Shown one piece after another: positions 10,134-19,800 of a stretch of DNA of 23,809 bases (positions are counted from its first letter, which is position 1; each line of letters opens with the position of its first letter). A model generated the notes under the pieces. The model saw nothing but the letters and a program-made list of their open reading frames with translations, was not told where the DNA came from and ran no database searches. The position numbers and the translations under genes were made by a program. The stretch is from a virus. The stretch spans positions 1 through 23,809 of IMG/VR virus record IMGVR_UViG_3300010389_000142; one strand, 5' to 3'.

Positions 10134-10158
10134 TATAATAAATATAAGAGGTATTGTT
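10134..10158 (+). promoter_or_regulatory. Short spacer with TATAATAA motif and ribosome site
   Basis: This 25-base gap is one of few non-coding stretches in the tail block. It holds TATAATAAATATAAG (10134-10148) and AAGAGG (10146-10151), 7 bases before the ATG at 10159. The first eight bases, TATAATAA, recur in the spacer upstream of the scaffold gene at 23178-23185. It resembles both a sigma70 -10 box and the T4 late element TATAAATA. No -35 element can be argued because upstream sequence is coding. It is a candidate late promoter only. Confidence 0.35.
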
Positions 10159-10737
10159 ATGAAAACAGACAAGTTCACTCCAACTGGACACATTGAAATA
10201 TGGAAAGTGTACCCTGATGGTACACAGGAACTGCATTGGAGTGATCACAATGTAATTACCTCTGGCATGGGTCTAGGTCTAACCTATTTATACTCTGCCT
10301 CAGGTAGCAACAGCATCGTTGATTATCAAATAGTTAACTTTCAGGTTGGGGTTTCTGGAGATCTAAACGACTACGGTGCATCCTCCTATAAGCTACAAGA
10401 GCCCCTTGGAGGATTAGCTCCTTATGGAACTAAGAGCAATATATTTGAAGAGAGCTTACAGCCTATTCAAAATGGAGCATTAGCCACAGCAGAAACATTT
10501 GCAAGAATACCTTTCTCGAACATACATAAAGTAAGTAAGACTGCGGTTAGATACACTTTAGTTCTAGATCAGAACAGCGCGAACAATGATCTTGAGCTAA
10601 ACGAAGTGGGGTTATTCATGAGAAATCCTACTGGATCCGCCTCGGTCAATCCAATCCTAGTAGCTTACAGACCTTTTGAAGGTATCAAAAAAACAGAGTT
10701 TTTCACCTTAGTATTCCTTTGGACTTTACAATTCTAA
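10159..10737 (+). CDS. Stand-alone adaptor-module protein (third paralogue)
   Basis: This 192-residue protein consists of almost nothing but the module shared with the two preceding genes. Residues about 9-26 (TGHIEIWKVYPDGTQELH) match their N-termini. HNVITSGMG, YQIVNFQVGVSG, ELNEVGLFMRNP, NPILVAYRP and LVFLWTLQF match the downstream parts of the 842-residue neighbour in the same order. It has about eight extra N-terminal residues, a strong ribosome site (AAGAGG, 7 bases upstream) and its own promoter-like spacer, unlike its two coupled paralogues. With no extra binding domain it may be a connector or a plug on the baseplate; this is inference. The gene ends one base before the next start codon. 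Recognition as a paralogue is confident; its biochemical role is unknown. Confidence 0.65.
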   Translation: MKTDKFTPTGHIEIWKVYPDGTQELHWSDHNVITSGMGLGLTYLYSASGSNSIVDYQIVNFQVGVSGDLNDYGASSYKLQEPLGGLAPYGTKSNIFEESLQPIQNGALATAETFARIPFSNIHKVSKTAVRYTLVLDQNSANNDLELNEVGLFMRNPTGSASVNPILVAYRPFEGIKKTEFFTLVFLWTLQF

Positions 10738-10738
10738 A

Positions 10739-13700
10739 ATGGCTTTTCAACCAAACGACATATACACAGTAAGCGGCGGGGCTAACTTATTTAATTATTG
10801 GAACCCCTTCGTAATAAAGTTTGATTCTTCTTCCTTCTATACTTGGGAAGAGGATAACTTACCACTATACGACTTGGATGAAAGGACTGAGTATCTTTGG
10901 GAGAAACTAGGATGGCCCACTTCATCAGTCCCAGGGCTCGCGCTAACAGTATCCTCAACTATAGATAAGAGTCTTGAGTTGAGCACTAACATGTTCACAA
11001 GCGTTCAGGACGCCATAGATGCTCTTCCTGAGGTCATCAGGTTCCCCACCTTGATAGAGATCGCAGCCTCTGGAGATCTGGGAGAGATACATTTAGACGG
11101 CATACGGTGTGACCAAAATGGATCCCTTGAGATTGTAAACAGGGTATTTGGAGAGCTATCAGGAACTAATGATAGATTCAATTCTACTGATACTTACGGT
11201 GTAGCTAGGTCAGTTTTAACAAACGACTCTCTTAACTATGATTTTAACAACACTAGTGCATTAGGATTGAGTGCTAATGTTTCGAGTCTTTGGCAGGATA
11301 ACTGGGACAGCATGTGGTTTGGAATAAACTACAACCAAGATAAAACACTTCCAAACTATCTAAATTTAGGTTTAGGCAATAAGAGTTCAGACACCTTTAA
11401 TAGGATAAGTGCGTCTCAAGCTTCAATTAGTGTTCCAGATGTAAAGGCACCTACCTCCAATGCTTTAGATGATACCATTGATTACTCGGGTATAAGAAAC
11501 ACGGGGGCACTTCTTACAGATGAGGATTATGCTAGATTAGGTATAGCTACTGATGATAAGATCGTGGGATCATGGACAGGAAACTACGCCAGAAAGGTAA
11601 AGGTTTCTAACTGCGATGGTCCAATTTACATCAGGGGAATCCATGTAAACTCTGCCTCTGGGGCTTCTGTTCCATTTACACACATACATGAAATAGGTTT
11701 TGAAGTAGACTCTACCAAGGGTCTTGTCATAGAAAACTGTGGTGTAGCTAGAGCTTCAAGGGTTGGGCTTAGTGTAGCAAACTCTAAAGTTATAATGAGA
11801 AGAAGGTTCTTCGCCGCCAGAAACTATGACAGTGCAGCTAGAGGAACTCTTGAGGATGTAGGTGTCCTTGCTACCAACTCAAAACTAATTTTTGAGACTG
11901 ACGATCATACCAATGGTTCTGATTCAGTGTTCAATGTTGGACACCAGAAAATAGGAATCAAGCTTGTAGGATCAGAGATACTAAATGAGGGCACCGCTGA
12001 TTCAAGCCAGGGAGATCCTTGCATACTAGGTGTTTACGCTTGTGAGGAAGGTATCTCTGCAAAGCAATCTACAGTTTCATTTAACGGGCTAGTAGATGTT
12101 TACAACTGTGGTGTTGGTTTTAAGTTTAATGAGTCCACCTTGGAATCAGATTCAATTATAGCCAACGCTTGTAGCCATGCTGGTTTAGAACTTAACAATT
12201 CTAAGTTCCTTTATAACAAAAATCTAATCAAACCTACAGCTTATCCTCAACTTAGTAATAGCTATCACTTAAGCAAGTCCTTGTTCTTAGGAAATGGGCA
12301 GTCTATAAAAGCTAAGAGTTCTGTAATAGAATCTGTTGATGCTTCGTCTGACCTTCCTTACAAGCATGGAGAGTTTGCTTCTATAGAAACTCACGGGCAG
12401 ATACTTGACGGAGGTTCTTTACCAGCTATAGAGCTTAAAAATACCTTTGCTGATATTATCCATCTATACTCTTATTCTGAGCAGCAGCCTGATGCTGCAA
12501 GCAGAGGTTTACACATCTCACTTGAACATTCTAACTTGAACTTAAGAGGATCTGAGGTTCATGCTACGATTATTTCAAATAGAGGAGCTAAGTCTGGATC
12601 CAACATCCATGTAAACAATAACTCTACTCTAAACATTGCTGGTGCTACTCATATTTCACAGTCCGACTTTGGAATATTTGCTAATAATAACTCCGTAGTA
12701 AACTTTAGACCACAGTTTGAGAAAGATATTGATACTTATTCACTTAGTTCTTGGAACCTTTCGTCCACAGGAAACCACACTAACATTGAAGTTCATGGAC
12801 TAAAAGGTTGCGTAGCTGCTAATAATAACTCTGTTATTGATATTAAAAACCTAGGAGATTTCGCAACTTCTTACGAGAATTCCGACGAAGAGGTTGGTTT
12901 ATTATTCTCTGACGCAGAGGCAGACATCATCTATAACAACGCTACAAGTGGAGGAAGCTTTGCATTCTATCCATTTACATTAAATGATGCTTCTGCTGCT
13001 CTGGATTGGATGGACTATAAAGGAGAGCTTCACCCAAGCTCGTCGCCTTCACTCAAGAAGTTTAGTAATTCTGTAATAGGTCAGTGTAAATATAACTACC
13101 TCATACATGACCTAACGAACCCTGATGTTTATGAATTTAGAAAATTCTCTAATGGGGGAATGTGTGTTAGGGCATACGGAAACAGCACAGTTAATGCACA
13201 GAATGTTAACTTTGTGACAGGCCCTGTTAACGCTGATGATGTCTTCCTAGATCCTAACCTTAATGTTGCTGGAGGATGCAACGACCTTAGAATATGGTCC
13301 TTTGGTGGTGGCTCTACTCTCAATGCATCCTATCTCAGCGTAAGCGGGGTGTACCCAGTATCTGCTGGCTATCACGGTCCTAGATCCGTGTACTTTGATT
13401 CAAGCTCTACAGACCCTTCTACAGTCGCTTGTAGTGCTTTCATACATGCTCCTTATTGGCAAGGAAGACAGTTTGAAACAAACAGACAACAATACTCTAT
13501 GAGGGCTCAATTAATACCTTGGGCAGAATATAATCTTCAAGATGGTGTTGAGAGCAACGAAGCTGTAAGTGCGTTGAGTGGAGTACCAGGGTTCTGGAAT
13601 ATTTTAACTCTCAGCAGTGTAGCTACTCTAGATCAGTTTGGACTTGGAGTTTCTTCTGTGTCTTCTGTAGGATTCCCCAATGTTCTAAGAAGTGTTTCAA

Positions 13701-14296
13701 TATCCTCCGCAGATGTAGAGCATTATAGAAGAAGATCTAAAGCTCAATGGGGTCCGAATGAGCCTTATGGATTTGGACCTAGCTCTTACGAAAACTGGGG
13801 TCCTTACAGATTGTTCCTTGAGATTGATGGAGCAGCCTTGGGTTTAAAATATCTAGATTTATCAAGTGCCACTCATGCGGTTCATGATGATTACGATACG
13901 ATTCCTTATCAAACACTAGCACAAGGTTATTTCCTTTCTGGCTCATGTTCTGCTACAGCGTCTGCCGTGGATTTATACTTCAATAAGCTATACACGACAG
14001 AGTATGCACCTTACACTGAGGTATCAGGAACAGATGTTTTCGCGGTGTCAGGATACTATCATCCAAATATTTTTATAAGACCTTCGGCATATAATATATT
14101 GTTAGATGAGTCTGCATCAAATACATTTGCTAATGCTAAACATTGTAATATGCCTCACTTAGATAGACCGTCTCTAGTTAATATTTATAGATCTACTAGC
14201 ACTGGGACGGGTGCTGGTCTTGGATCCACTACGCAACCAGGGTTCGGCCAAGGATTCTTAGGCGTAGCTAATTTTGATATAGATAGAGATATATGA
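10739..14296 (+). CDS. Tail spike/fibre-like protein with parallel beta-helix
   Basis: This is a 1185-residue protein. The N-terminal 60 residues carry FYTWEEDNLPLYDLDE (33-48), which matches the N-terminus of the next gene and probably anchors the protein to the virion. From about residue 300 to 860 a ladder of short repeats appears, in which a polar turn ending in Ser precedes hydrophobic-x-hydrophobic strands: ANSKVIM, TNSKLIF, KQSTVSF, NNSTLNI, NNSVVNF, NNSVIDI, GNSTVNA, GGSTLNA. This pattern is typical of right-handed parallel beta-helices such as phage tailspikes and pectate-lyase-fold proteins. Residues about 880-1185 are not helix-like and may form a C-terminal trimerisation or receptor-binding tip. 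No catalytic residues can be identified, so glycan cleavage cannot be claimed. The start lies one base after the previous stop. Confidence 0.65.
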   Translation: MAFQPNDIYTVSGGANLFNYWNPFVIKFDSSSFYTWEEDNLPLYDLDERTEYLWEKLGWPTSSVPGLALTVSSTIDKSLELSTNMFTSVQDAIDALPEVIRFPTLIEIAASGDLGEIHLDGIRCDQNGSLEIVNRVFGELSGTNDRFNSTDTYGVARSVLTNDSLNYDFNNTSALGLSANVSSLWQDNWDSMWFGINYNQDKTLPNYLNLGLGNKSSDTFNRISASQASISVPDVKAPTSNALDDTIDYSGIRNTGALLTDEDYARLGIATDDKIVGSWTGNYARKVKVSNCDGPIYIRGIHVNSASGASVPFTHIHEIGFEVDSTKGLVIENCGVARASRVGLSVANSKVIMRRRFFAARNYDSAARGTLEDVGVLATNSKLIFETDDHTNGSDSVFNVGHQKIGIKLVGSEILNEGTADSSQGDPCILGVYACEEGISAKQSTVSFNGLVDVYNCGVGFKFNESTLESDSIIANACSHAGLELNNSKFLYNKNLIKPTAYPQLSNSYHLSKSLFLGNGQSIKAKSSVIESVDASSDLPYKHGEFASIETHGQILDGGSLPAIELKNTFADIIHLYSYSEQQPDAASRGLHISLEHSNLNLRGSEVHATIISNRGAKSGSNIHVNNNSTLNIAGATHISQSDFGIFANNNSVVNFRPQFEKDIDTYSLSSWNLSSTGNHTNIEVHGLKGCVAANNNSVIDIKNLGDFATSYENSDEEVGLLFSDAEADIIYNNATSGGSFAFYPFTLNDASAALDWMDYKGELHPSSSPSLKKFSNSVIGQCKYNYLIHDLTNPDVYEFRKFSNGGMCVRAYGNSTVNAQNVNFVTGPVNADDVFLDPNLNVAGGCNDLRIWSFGGGSTLNASYLSVSGVYPVSAGYHGPRSVYFDSSSTDPSTVACSAFIHAPYWQGRQFETNRQQYSMRAQLIPWAEYNLQDGVESNEAVSALSGVPGFWNILTLSSVATLDQFGLGVSSVSSVGFPNVLRSVSISSADVEHYRRRSKAQWGPNEPYGFGPSSYENWGPYRLFLEIDGAALGLKYLDLSSATHAVHDDYDTIPYQTLAQGYFLSGSCSATASAVDLYFNKLYTTEYAPYTEVSGTDVFAVSGYYHPNIFIRPSAYNILLDESASNTFANAKHCNMPHLDRPSLVNIYRSTSTGTGAGLGSTTQPGFGQGFLGVANFDIDRDI

Positions 14297-14308
14297 TAAG
14301 GTGACACT

Positions 14309-16801
14309 ATGGCCGATTTACCTGATAACTTAATTAACAGCGCCTCTGAGCAATACATAGAAAGTTCTTATAGATTTACACAGCCTGTAAGATACTTCAA
14401 AAGCAACGACCCTTATTACTGGGAAGTTGATAACATTCCAATCAAGCAGTTAGAGGAGAATATCCTATTCCTAAAGGATCAAATATCTAACAATTTAAGT
14501 ATATCAGGTATTGGTCGTAAAGATCTAGCAGAGCTAAGACCTTTCTGCACAGGCTCTGACCGTATTGTTTATGTTAATCCTGGAAGGTATACTGCTAGAA
14601 TCAACGATGCATACAGAAAAGGTATCAATAGATTCAATGAGATACAGGCTCTTGATTATGTATCGACAGGCGGTGAAGGGTTTGATTCGATTGCGAAGAG
14701 AAGAAACACCGCTTTTGAATTATCCGTAGATGTCTTAAAGCAGATTGCTGGTGAGGTCGTGACTCCAGCACTATTGGATAATGGATTATTTCATTTCCTT
14801 CAGCATCACAACTCAGAGGCTTTAACTGGAAACTCATTTAAATACTCATTCTTAAAGGACTCTGAGATAAACCCAGGGACGGGTATAGATGCTCTTCCAA
14901 AAATTAAGATGGCTGTTTGGAGAGCTTACAGTCCTGATTTTGGAACAGAAACTTTTAGAAGTGACCTTCAACAAGAGTCCGTAGAGTTTACTAGACATTG
15001 GGGAGGAGCAGTTAGAACTTCAGTTGTTAATGTTCCAGACACTTTATCAATTGATATACCTGAGTTTGATGAAACTGCATTTGCAAACACTACAACTAGC
15101 CAACCAACCACAAGAATAGACCTCCTATTCATATATTCACATCCTATGGATGCTTCTTCTACATCCATAGTTAAACCTAATGGTCAGGTTCCTACAACGA
15201 TTACAGCGCCACAGTTAGGTATTCTAGAGGGCGCTGGTGTCATAGCACTGAACGAGGGCCGAGGATTATTTGAATCCTTTACTCCTAACGAATCAGGATT
15301 CTTTGAAGGAATATCTTATAGCCAAGGTTCATCGGTAGCTTCTAATTACTTCGAGTCTTCTGATTCAATAGGTGCTAACGGGAATCATAGAACCGTAGGG
15401 ACTTTGGCGGATCAGTTTCAGAGTAATGTAGGTATTGATGGTGAGTACGCCTCGCTACCTTCTCCAGACGATCTTCTAAACCTAACTCCTCTTTTCGAGC
15501 AGACTCTCTCGGAAAACAGTCTAGCTCTAGTAGGACAATCTATACTTCCCATAGCTTATATCGTTGTTGAAAGAGGAAAGGCTAATATCGAACAAGCAAA
15601 TCTATTTGATATAAGACCTTTCTTTAGAACCACAGAGCTTTCATATAATGAAAGAGCAGGTATAGCTGCTGCTAACCCACCATTATCTTTTGCAAACCCT
15701 GCTGTTGGAAAAAAAGAAGTTCAGAAGTCCATACTTGAAGTTAGAGATCACTTACAAGCACAGTTAAACAATCCACAACTGATAAGTTCTCCAATTGCTG
15801 CTGGAACTATTTGGGGAGGAACCAAGTGGGGTCCAGAAGGCCCAATACTTCATTATATCAAAGGGGCTGAGGGAGGAGCTATTGACGCTAACTCTGCTGC
15901 CGTGGCGGAAGCCTTAAGACAATACGGACACGGAAATAGCAGGTTGCTAGAAGCTCCTGTATACCCAGGATGGGATATAAATACAGCATATTTTTCCAAT
16001 GAAGCAGGAAAATATAGAAACGATAGATTATTTTCATTCATCAAATATGGTCAATATAGCAACCCACAAGGACTCAGCGGAAGGTATCTTCAAGAAAATA
16101 GTCTTGAAAACGACTGGTTTGAGTTGATAAACGACTACCCTGACCAGCCTGGACGCCCAGGGGGTGAAATTGAACGACTGTATCAAAGCGGAAAACAACA
16201 ACTTATGTCTAACTCGGCATTATTTACTAAAAAATACATAGAAATTAATCCACAACTTCTTGAAGGGTATGATGATTACGAGGTTAACCTTAGATTGATA
16301 GGTTGCACATTAAGGACTGGTCAAGTTGGTGGAGATGGAGGTGGAGCTTCAGATAACTTACAGTCTACAGGAAACACAGGTATTTTATATGAAAAACATG
16401 GAAGATCTGGGTTTACAATTTATGTATGTGTAGGCCCGAGTCTTCCTAATCAAGGTGGACTCTATTTCTGTAAGCCTGATTCTCCAAACCTTAACTACCA
16501 GTGGACTGGTATAATTAAGAATCACGAATGGTGGTTAAGGGAGTCTGGTCACTTCTCACTGGTCAGAGTTATAAATAAATACATTATAGAGGACGGGCCA
16601 ACTGATAGAGGCACAAGTAAAGAAAGTTCAACCGTCAACAACTCACTTAGAAATACAACACGACATGGAGATAGTTTTCAGCCCGTAGCAGTCACTTACC
16701 CTACAGTATCTTTTGAGGTTGTTGGTTATAAATCATCGACTGGCTTTAAAAACTACTACAGCACAGAGGCCACTCAAAACTCTCCTGCATCTATTCTGTG
16801 A
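14309..16801 (+). CDS. Structural protein sharing the YWE-DN-P N-terminal module
   Basis: This is an 830-residue protein with ribosome site AAGGTG at 14298-14303, five bases before the ATG. Residues 36-50 (YYWEVDNIPIKQLEE) match the N-terminus of the preceding beta-helix protein, followed by a helical stretch (NILFLKDQI). The middle contains a regularly built segment, RIDLLFIYSHPMD near residue 270, then LPIAYIVVERGKANIEQ and FFRTTELSYNERAGIAAA (about 410-460), whose family I cannot name. A Gly-rich loop (GGDGGGASDN) near 670-680 precedes a beta-rich C-terminal domain. It is clearly coding, has no signal peptide, and lies among virion genes. Because it shares an attachment motif with its neighbour, it may occupy an equivalent site on the baseplate; that is inference. 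Its TGA is separated by six bases from the next start. Confidence 0.5.
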   Translation: MADLPDNLINSASEQYIESSYRFTQPVRYFKSNDPYYWEVDNIPIKQLEENILFLKDQISNNLSISGIGRKDLAELRPFCTGSDRIVYVNPGRYTARINDAYRKGINRFNEIQALDYVSTGGEGFDSIAKRRNTAFELSVDVLKQIAGEVVTPALLDNGLFHFLQHHNSEALTGNSFKYSFLKDSEINPGTGIDALPKIKMAVWRAYSPDFGTETFRSDLQQESVEFTRHWGGAVRTSVVNVPDTLSIDIPEFDETAFANTTTSQPTTRIDLLFIYSHPMDASSTSIVKPNGQVPTTITAPQLGILEGAGVIALNEGRGLFESFTPNESGFFEGISYSQGSSVASNYFESSDSIGANGNHRTVGTLADQFQSNVGIDGEYASLPSPDDLLNLTPLFEQTLSENSLALVGQSILPIAYIVVERGKANIEQANLFDIRPFFRTTELSYNERAGIAAANPPLSFANPAVGKKEVQKSILEVRDHLQAQLNNPQLISSPIAAGTIWGGTKWGPEGPILHYIKGAEGGAIDANSAAVAEALRQYGHGNSRLLEAPVYPGWDINTAYFSNEAGKYRNDRLFSFIKYGQYSNPQGLSGRYLQENSLENDWFELINDYPDQPGRPGGEIERLYQSGKQQLMSNSALFTKKYIEINPQLLEGYDDYEVNLRLIGCTLRTGQVGGDGGGASDNLQSTGNTGILYEKHGRSGFTIYVCVGPSLPNQGGLYFCKPDSPNLNYQWTGIIKNHEWWLRESGHFSLVRVINKYIIEDGPTDRGTSKESSTVNNSLRNTTRHGDSFQPVAVTYPTVSFEVVGYKSSTGFKNYYSTEATQNSPASIL

Positions 16802-16807
16802 TGAAAA

Positions 16808-19800
16808 ATGGGAACATTCTTCTCTTGCGTACTTAAATCAGGAAAACTGATTACAGGACCAGGGCCAGACCCAGGCGGGGATACTGACCCTGGTGGAGGA
16901 TGTGATGATCCTACTAGCGGAGAAGTTTGTGACGATGATGAGGATGATCCTTGTAGTGAAACATGTACCTACTACTACTGTGATTACACCTACGATGTAG
17001 CTTTAGCAGGAACTGATGATATTGCATCAACCTCTTATGATGTCACGGGTGTTGTTGATCCTAACTCCCCTGGAGGCTGCACTGCTGAATGCCCTCCCAT
17101 AGACCCCGCTACAGGAGGTACACCTGTAGTACCAACCACTTGTCACATAGAAGTTCCTTACTACTTCTGCCGCCCTCCAGTTCCTTTATGTTCTCAAGGT
17201 AATGGTTGTCGAGGAGAATTAGTGCTTATATCTGCACCTACAGCAGACGATGCTCCCGATACTGTTGTGATAGCTGGAGTCACAGGCTATAAGAACTCTG
17301 GCTCTTGTGTTGCTGCAAGCAATGGTTGCTGTAGTCTTAACCCAACTCCTCCAGTAATAGGACCACCTCCTGATTTCCCAGGAGATGTATTTAGTTCAAA
17401 CAGTTGTCAGGTTAGGTACTGTCAAAATGGTGTAATAAAAAGCGCACTGCTTAGTCAGCAGTATTTAGGTGGAGCCTGTGCTTCTGATGGAGGAACAACT
17501 GTAGATGGTATTACTTATTATCCACCTCTATTTGATTTAGAAGACATTTGTGGTAAGTGCAACTACTGGGAGTGTGGAACAGATGGGAACTGCACCGAGA
17601 AAGAAGACATTTATACCAACGAACCTGTAGCTAATCCTTGCCCAGGATCTCCTACCCTTGAGGAGTGTCAGCAGAGCAACGCTGATTGCTGCGATGATGT
17701 AGGAAGCCCAAACAGCATAGATGAGGTCTTAGCCAATGCTTATGGTGCCTTCAACATACCTGCCAATGACACCACAGGTAATATAGATATATCCTTCTGC
17801 CCTGGGATTGATAACATTACATATGTGCCTGTAGCTAATACTCTGTTCAACTTAACTGGTCCTGATTTCAATGGAACTATACAAGGTATAGGAGGAGCTA
17901 CCTTAAACGATTCTACTGGAGCTATCTCTATACCAATCAACTCTTTATCTCCAGGCATGAATGCAGCCACCATTACCTTCACTAGACAGTGTGGTAATCA
18001 GGAAAGCGGTTCGTTCGTTGTTCTGATTGATAGCAGTGATATAAACTTCTGTAGTGATTACGATTCTTGTTTAGACTCCGTAGGTCAAGACTGTGGGTTC
18101 AGCCCTAGTGAACCTGTGCATGATATTCAGGTCATTCAGCTTCAACCTATAACTGGGCCAAACTCACAACCAATACAGTTTACAAGCGAAGGCGGTTATT
18201 CAAACGGACTATACCTAAATCCAGATGTATTTAACAGTCCTGTAGGAGCTTTGAACTGGGAGATTTGTGATTACCTTGGTGGTTCGTTTGATGGAAGCTC
18301 AACAATAGATGTAGCTGCTGTAGATATAAATGGACAGCCTACAAGGATACTAGATGTATCTTTCAATCTAGACGGACCAGCATCATTTAGTATCACTGCT
18401 AAATATCCTATCTCACCGAACGGAAGCAGATGGAGATTAGAATTAGCAAATACTTCATTAACATTCAATAGCGGTGCTGTTCCGTATTATGTTGGAACCT
18501 TAGTTATTACTGATACAGATACAACTAATCCTATAAAAACCTCTCCTATGTTCTTAACCTTAGAGGGAGATATCTTTACACCTATTTCCACCATATATCC
18601 TAAGCTAATAGATTGTGGTTCTACTACAGAACCTCTTCCAGGCCCTAGCATTGGTCAAGCTACTTACGAGTTTGCTGCCAATAACCTAGCCAATAGGGGA
18701 GGAAGCAGAGAGGTTCTAGCTTCTGGTAAGGCGAATGCTAAACTGGAATACTTAGATAACCTTTTGAGGAGGAGAAACTCAGAGACAGTATTCGATCCAA
18801 TCCTATCTAACAAAAGGTATAGAACCAAATCAATTGTTCCATTCATCCCACATCAAGGACCTAACCCTAACTCTAGGTTATTCTCTAGAATATTTGATTA
18901 TAGGATTGAACTAATAAGGCAATACTACTTGTCGAATGAAGACGAGGATGATTATAGCCAGTTCTTATTCTCAGACCTTACACTAACTAATATTTCAAGA
19001 AGCCTTACTAAGGAAGCCAGAAGAAAGATAAACTCTCTCAAGAACATAGATGGTAGTCCATTAGCCCCTAGAATTCTAGCTAAGATTAGGGACCTTATCA
19101 TAACTGATACTGTTAGGGACTTTGAGCTTTCAGAGCTTGATCTATTTAAAACAGAAACAACGAACCCAGAACCTGTAAGGACAGCATCCTCTTCCTTAAA
19201 AACTAACAAGAAGGTTCTTGATGTTTTCAATAGTTCTTACAGTCTGCATGTCCCAGACTATGAAGGTAGCACTAAAGAGAGGATTCGTCACTGGAAGACG
19301 ATAGCATCTGATCTAAGAAAACAGATAGCCATCCTAGAGACAGAGGGAACTATAGAAACTACAAGAGTTTCTGATGAGGATCTGGTGGATGTCGTTCTCA
19401 GTGATGGAACCATGTCAGCAATTCCAATCACTGATTTCGATACTTATCCTATCCTTCAATCTAACGGTGTTCTAACAGAATATCCGTTAGATACACAAGC
19501 ACATAGAAGCAAAGTTCTTAACTTTGAAGATCTTACTAGATTATTCAAAGACTTAAATGAAACTTACTCTATTAGGCTAGAGGTTAGCTCTGGAGCCCCT
19601 GCCAGGATAGAGGAACAGGCTAATTTAGAAGACGAAAGATCTGAGAAGTATGTTCTAAAGCTAGAGCCAGACACCTTTGTAGACCTTGACAGAACCAATC
19701 CCCTTATTAGATTAACTGAGTGTCAGTACAGCTTGATGACAGATGACGAAGAGATAGAAGAATGGATAGCTACAAAACCTTATCCTTTCTACAACTTCTA

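Noticed and set aside
10739-14296. Enzymatic tailspike (polysaccharide lyase or hydrolase) assignment for the beta-helix protein
   Set aside because: A beta-helix ladder alone does not show catalysis, and no family-specific active-site residues could be identified.
15976-16577. Two perfect TATAAATA octamers (15976-15983 and 16570-16577), matching the T4 late promoter core
   Set aside because: Both lie inside coding sequence of the 830-residue gene. In roughly 60% A+T DNA of this length one to two such octamers are expected by chance, and neither is close to a start codon.
18952-19230. Minus-strand open frames of 60-97 codons throughout the window, such as this one and 6321-6614
   Set aside because: All lie antisense inside long, clearly coding + strand genes, lack ribosome sites and have compositions expected of shadows.
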